NCBI GenBank assembly: GCA_027486415.1
Contig: JAIXPC010000007.1
Span: forward strand, 1 to 35,796
Direction: 5' to 3'
DNA: 35,796 bases
From: Sphingomonadales bacterium
GTDB taxonomy: Bacteria > Pseudomonadota > Alphaproteobacteria > Sphingomonadales > Sphingomonadaceae
The stretch's first letter is position 1, and every line of letters begins with the position of its first letter. The notes under the pieces are model-generated. The model was not told the DNA's origin, made no database searches, and saw only the letters and a program-made list of their open reading frames with translations. Positions 35,690 through 35,796 of this stretch are shown one piece after another. The translations under genes and the position numbers were made by a program.

Positions 35690-35796
35690 ATGCCCAAGAT
35701 GAAGACCAAGAGCGGGGTCAAGAAGCGCTTCAAGATCACCGCCACCGGCAAGGTGAAGCATGGCGTGGCCGGCAAGCGCCACCGCCTGATCAGCCA
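35690..35796 (+). CDS. rpmI: 50S ribosomal protein L35, 3'-truncated by the window edge
   Basis: The first 35 residues of L35 ([14 protein letters not shown], then [12 protein letters not shown] and KRHRLIS) run to the end of the window. The sequence is unmistakable for this small basic large-subunit protein. AAGGAG at 35678-35683 lies 6 nt before the ATG. rplT (L20) is expected directly downstream. infC is not upstream here, so rpmI starts its own transcription unit. Confidence 0.95.
   Translation, partial: MPKMKTKSGVKKRFKITATGKVKHGVAGKRHRLIS

Overview
The window is GC-rich, gene-dense DNA from an alphaproteobacterium, most probably a sphingomonad (Sphingomonadales). The order nusA-ylxR-infB-rbfA-truB-rpsO-pnp, a DUF3297 protein beside rplI, RG/RD-rich tails on PNPase and S6, a TonB-dependent receptor and the protein sequences all fit. 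The genus cannot be fixed from sequence alone. Almost everything is core genome: I see no tRNA, rRNA, insertion sequence, phage gene or CRISPR array.

Layout. 1-8622 (+): the translation/RNA-decay operon, from the 3' part of nusA to pnp, closed by a strong terminator, followed by a small secreted Thr/Arg-rich protein. 9322-17802 (-): a TonB-dependent receptor; the overlapping set rarA, DUF429, crcB and an RluA/RluC-type pseudouridine synthase; a probable outer-membrane protein; DUF3297; and the ribosomal set rpsF-rpsR-rplI. 17961-19201 (+): gluconokinase and Fe/Mn superoxide dismutase. 19182-26579: branched-chain amino acid genes (leuA; ilvB-ilvN-ilvC) on the minus strand, interrupted by a DUF2721 membrane protein (+), with a small anchored protein and miaA beyond. 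26578-29423: serB, DUF2177, and an acyltransferase/DUF1295 pair. 29579-35506: a ribbon-helix-helix protein, acetoacetyl-CoA reductase, an overlapping operon peroxiredoxin - molybdenum hydroxylase large subunit - ferrochelatase, YqgE and a VOC protein. The window ends inside rpmI (+).

The genes serve translation initiation and rRNA/tRNA modification (infB, rbfA, truB, the RluC-like enzyme, miaA), ribosomal proteins, Val/Ile/Leu and Ser synthesis, oxidative-stress defence (sodB, peroxiredoxin) and heme synthesis. Compact junctions are frequent (ATGA or TGATG overlaps at four places, 14-nt overlaps at two). No gene-free stretch exceeds 300 bases. The largest (21088-21331, 35507-35689, 11488-11658, 17803-17960, 29424-29578, 8623-8771) are described in the features or findings, except 29424-29578, where I see nothing beyond a weak 6-bp stem.

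The less ordinary signals are regulatory or start-site features: a probable leucine leader peptide before leuA, a perfect hairpin over the Shine-Dalgarno of sodB, a REP-like inverted repeat that supplies the Shine-Dalgarno of rbfA, a 32-bp palindrome over a promoter, divergent miaA and serB sharing one CATG, a likely CTG start exposing a Tat signal on the molybdenum hydroxylase, and an attenuator-like hairpin before rpmI. I found no clear novel multi-gene system.
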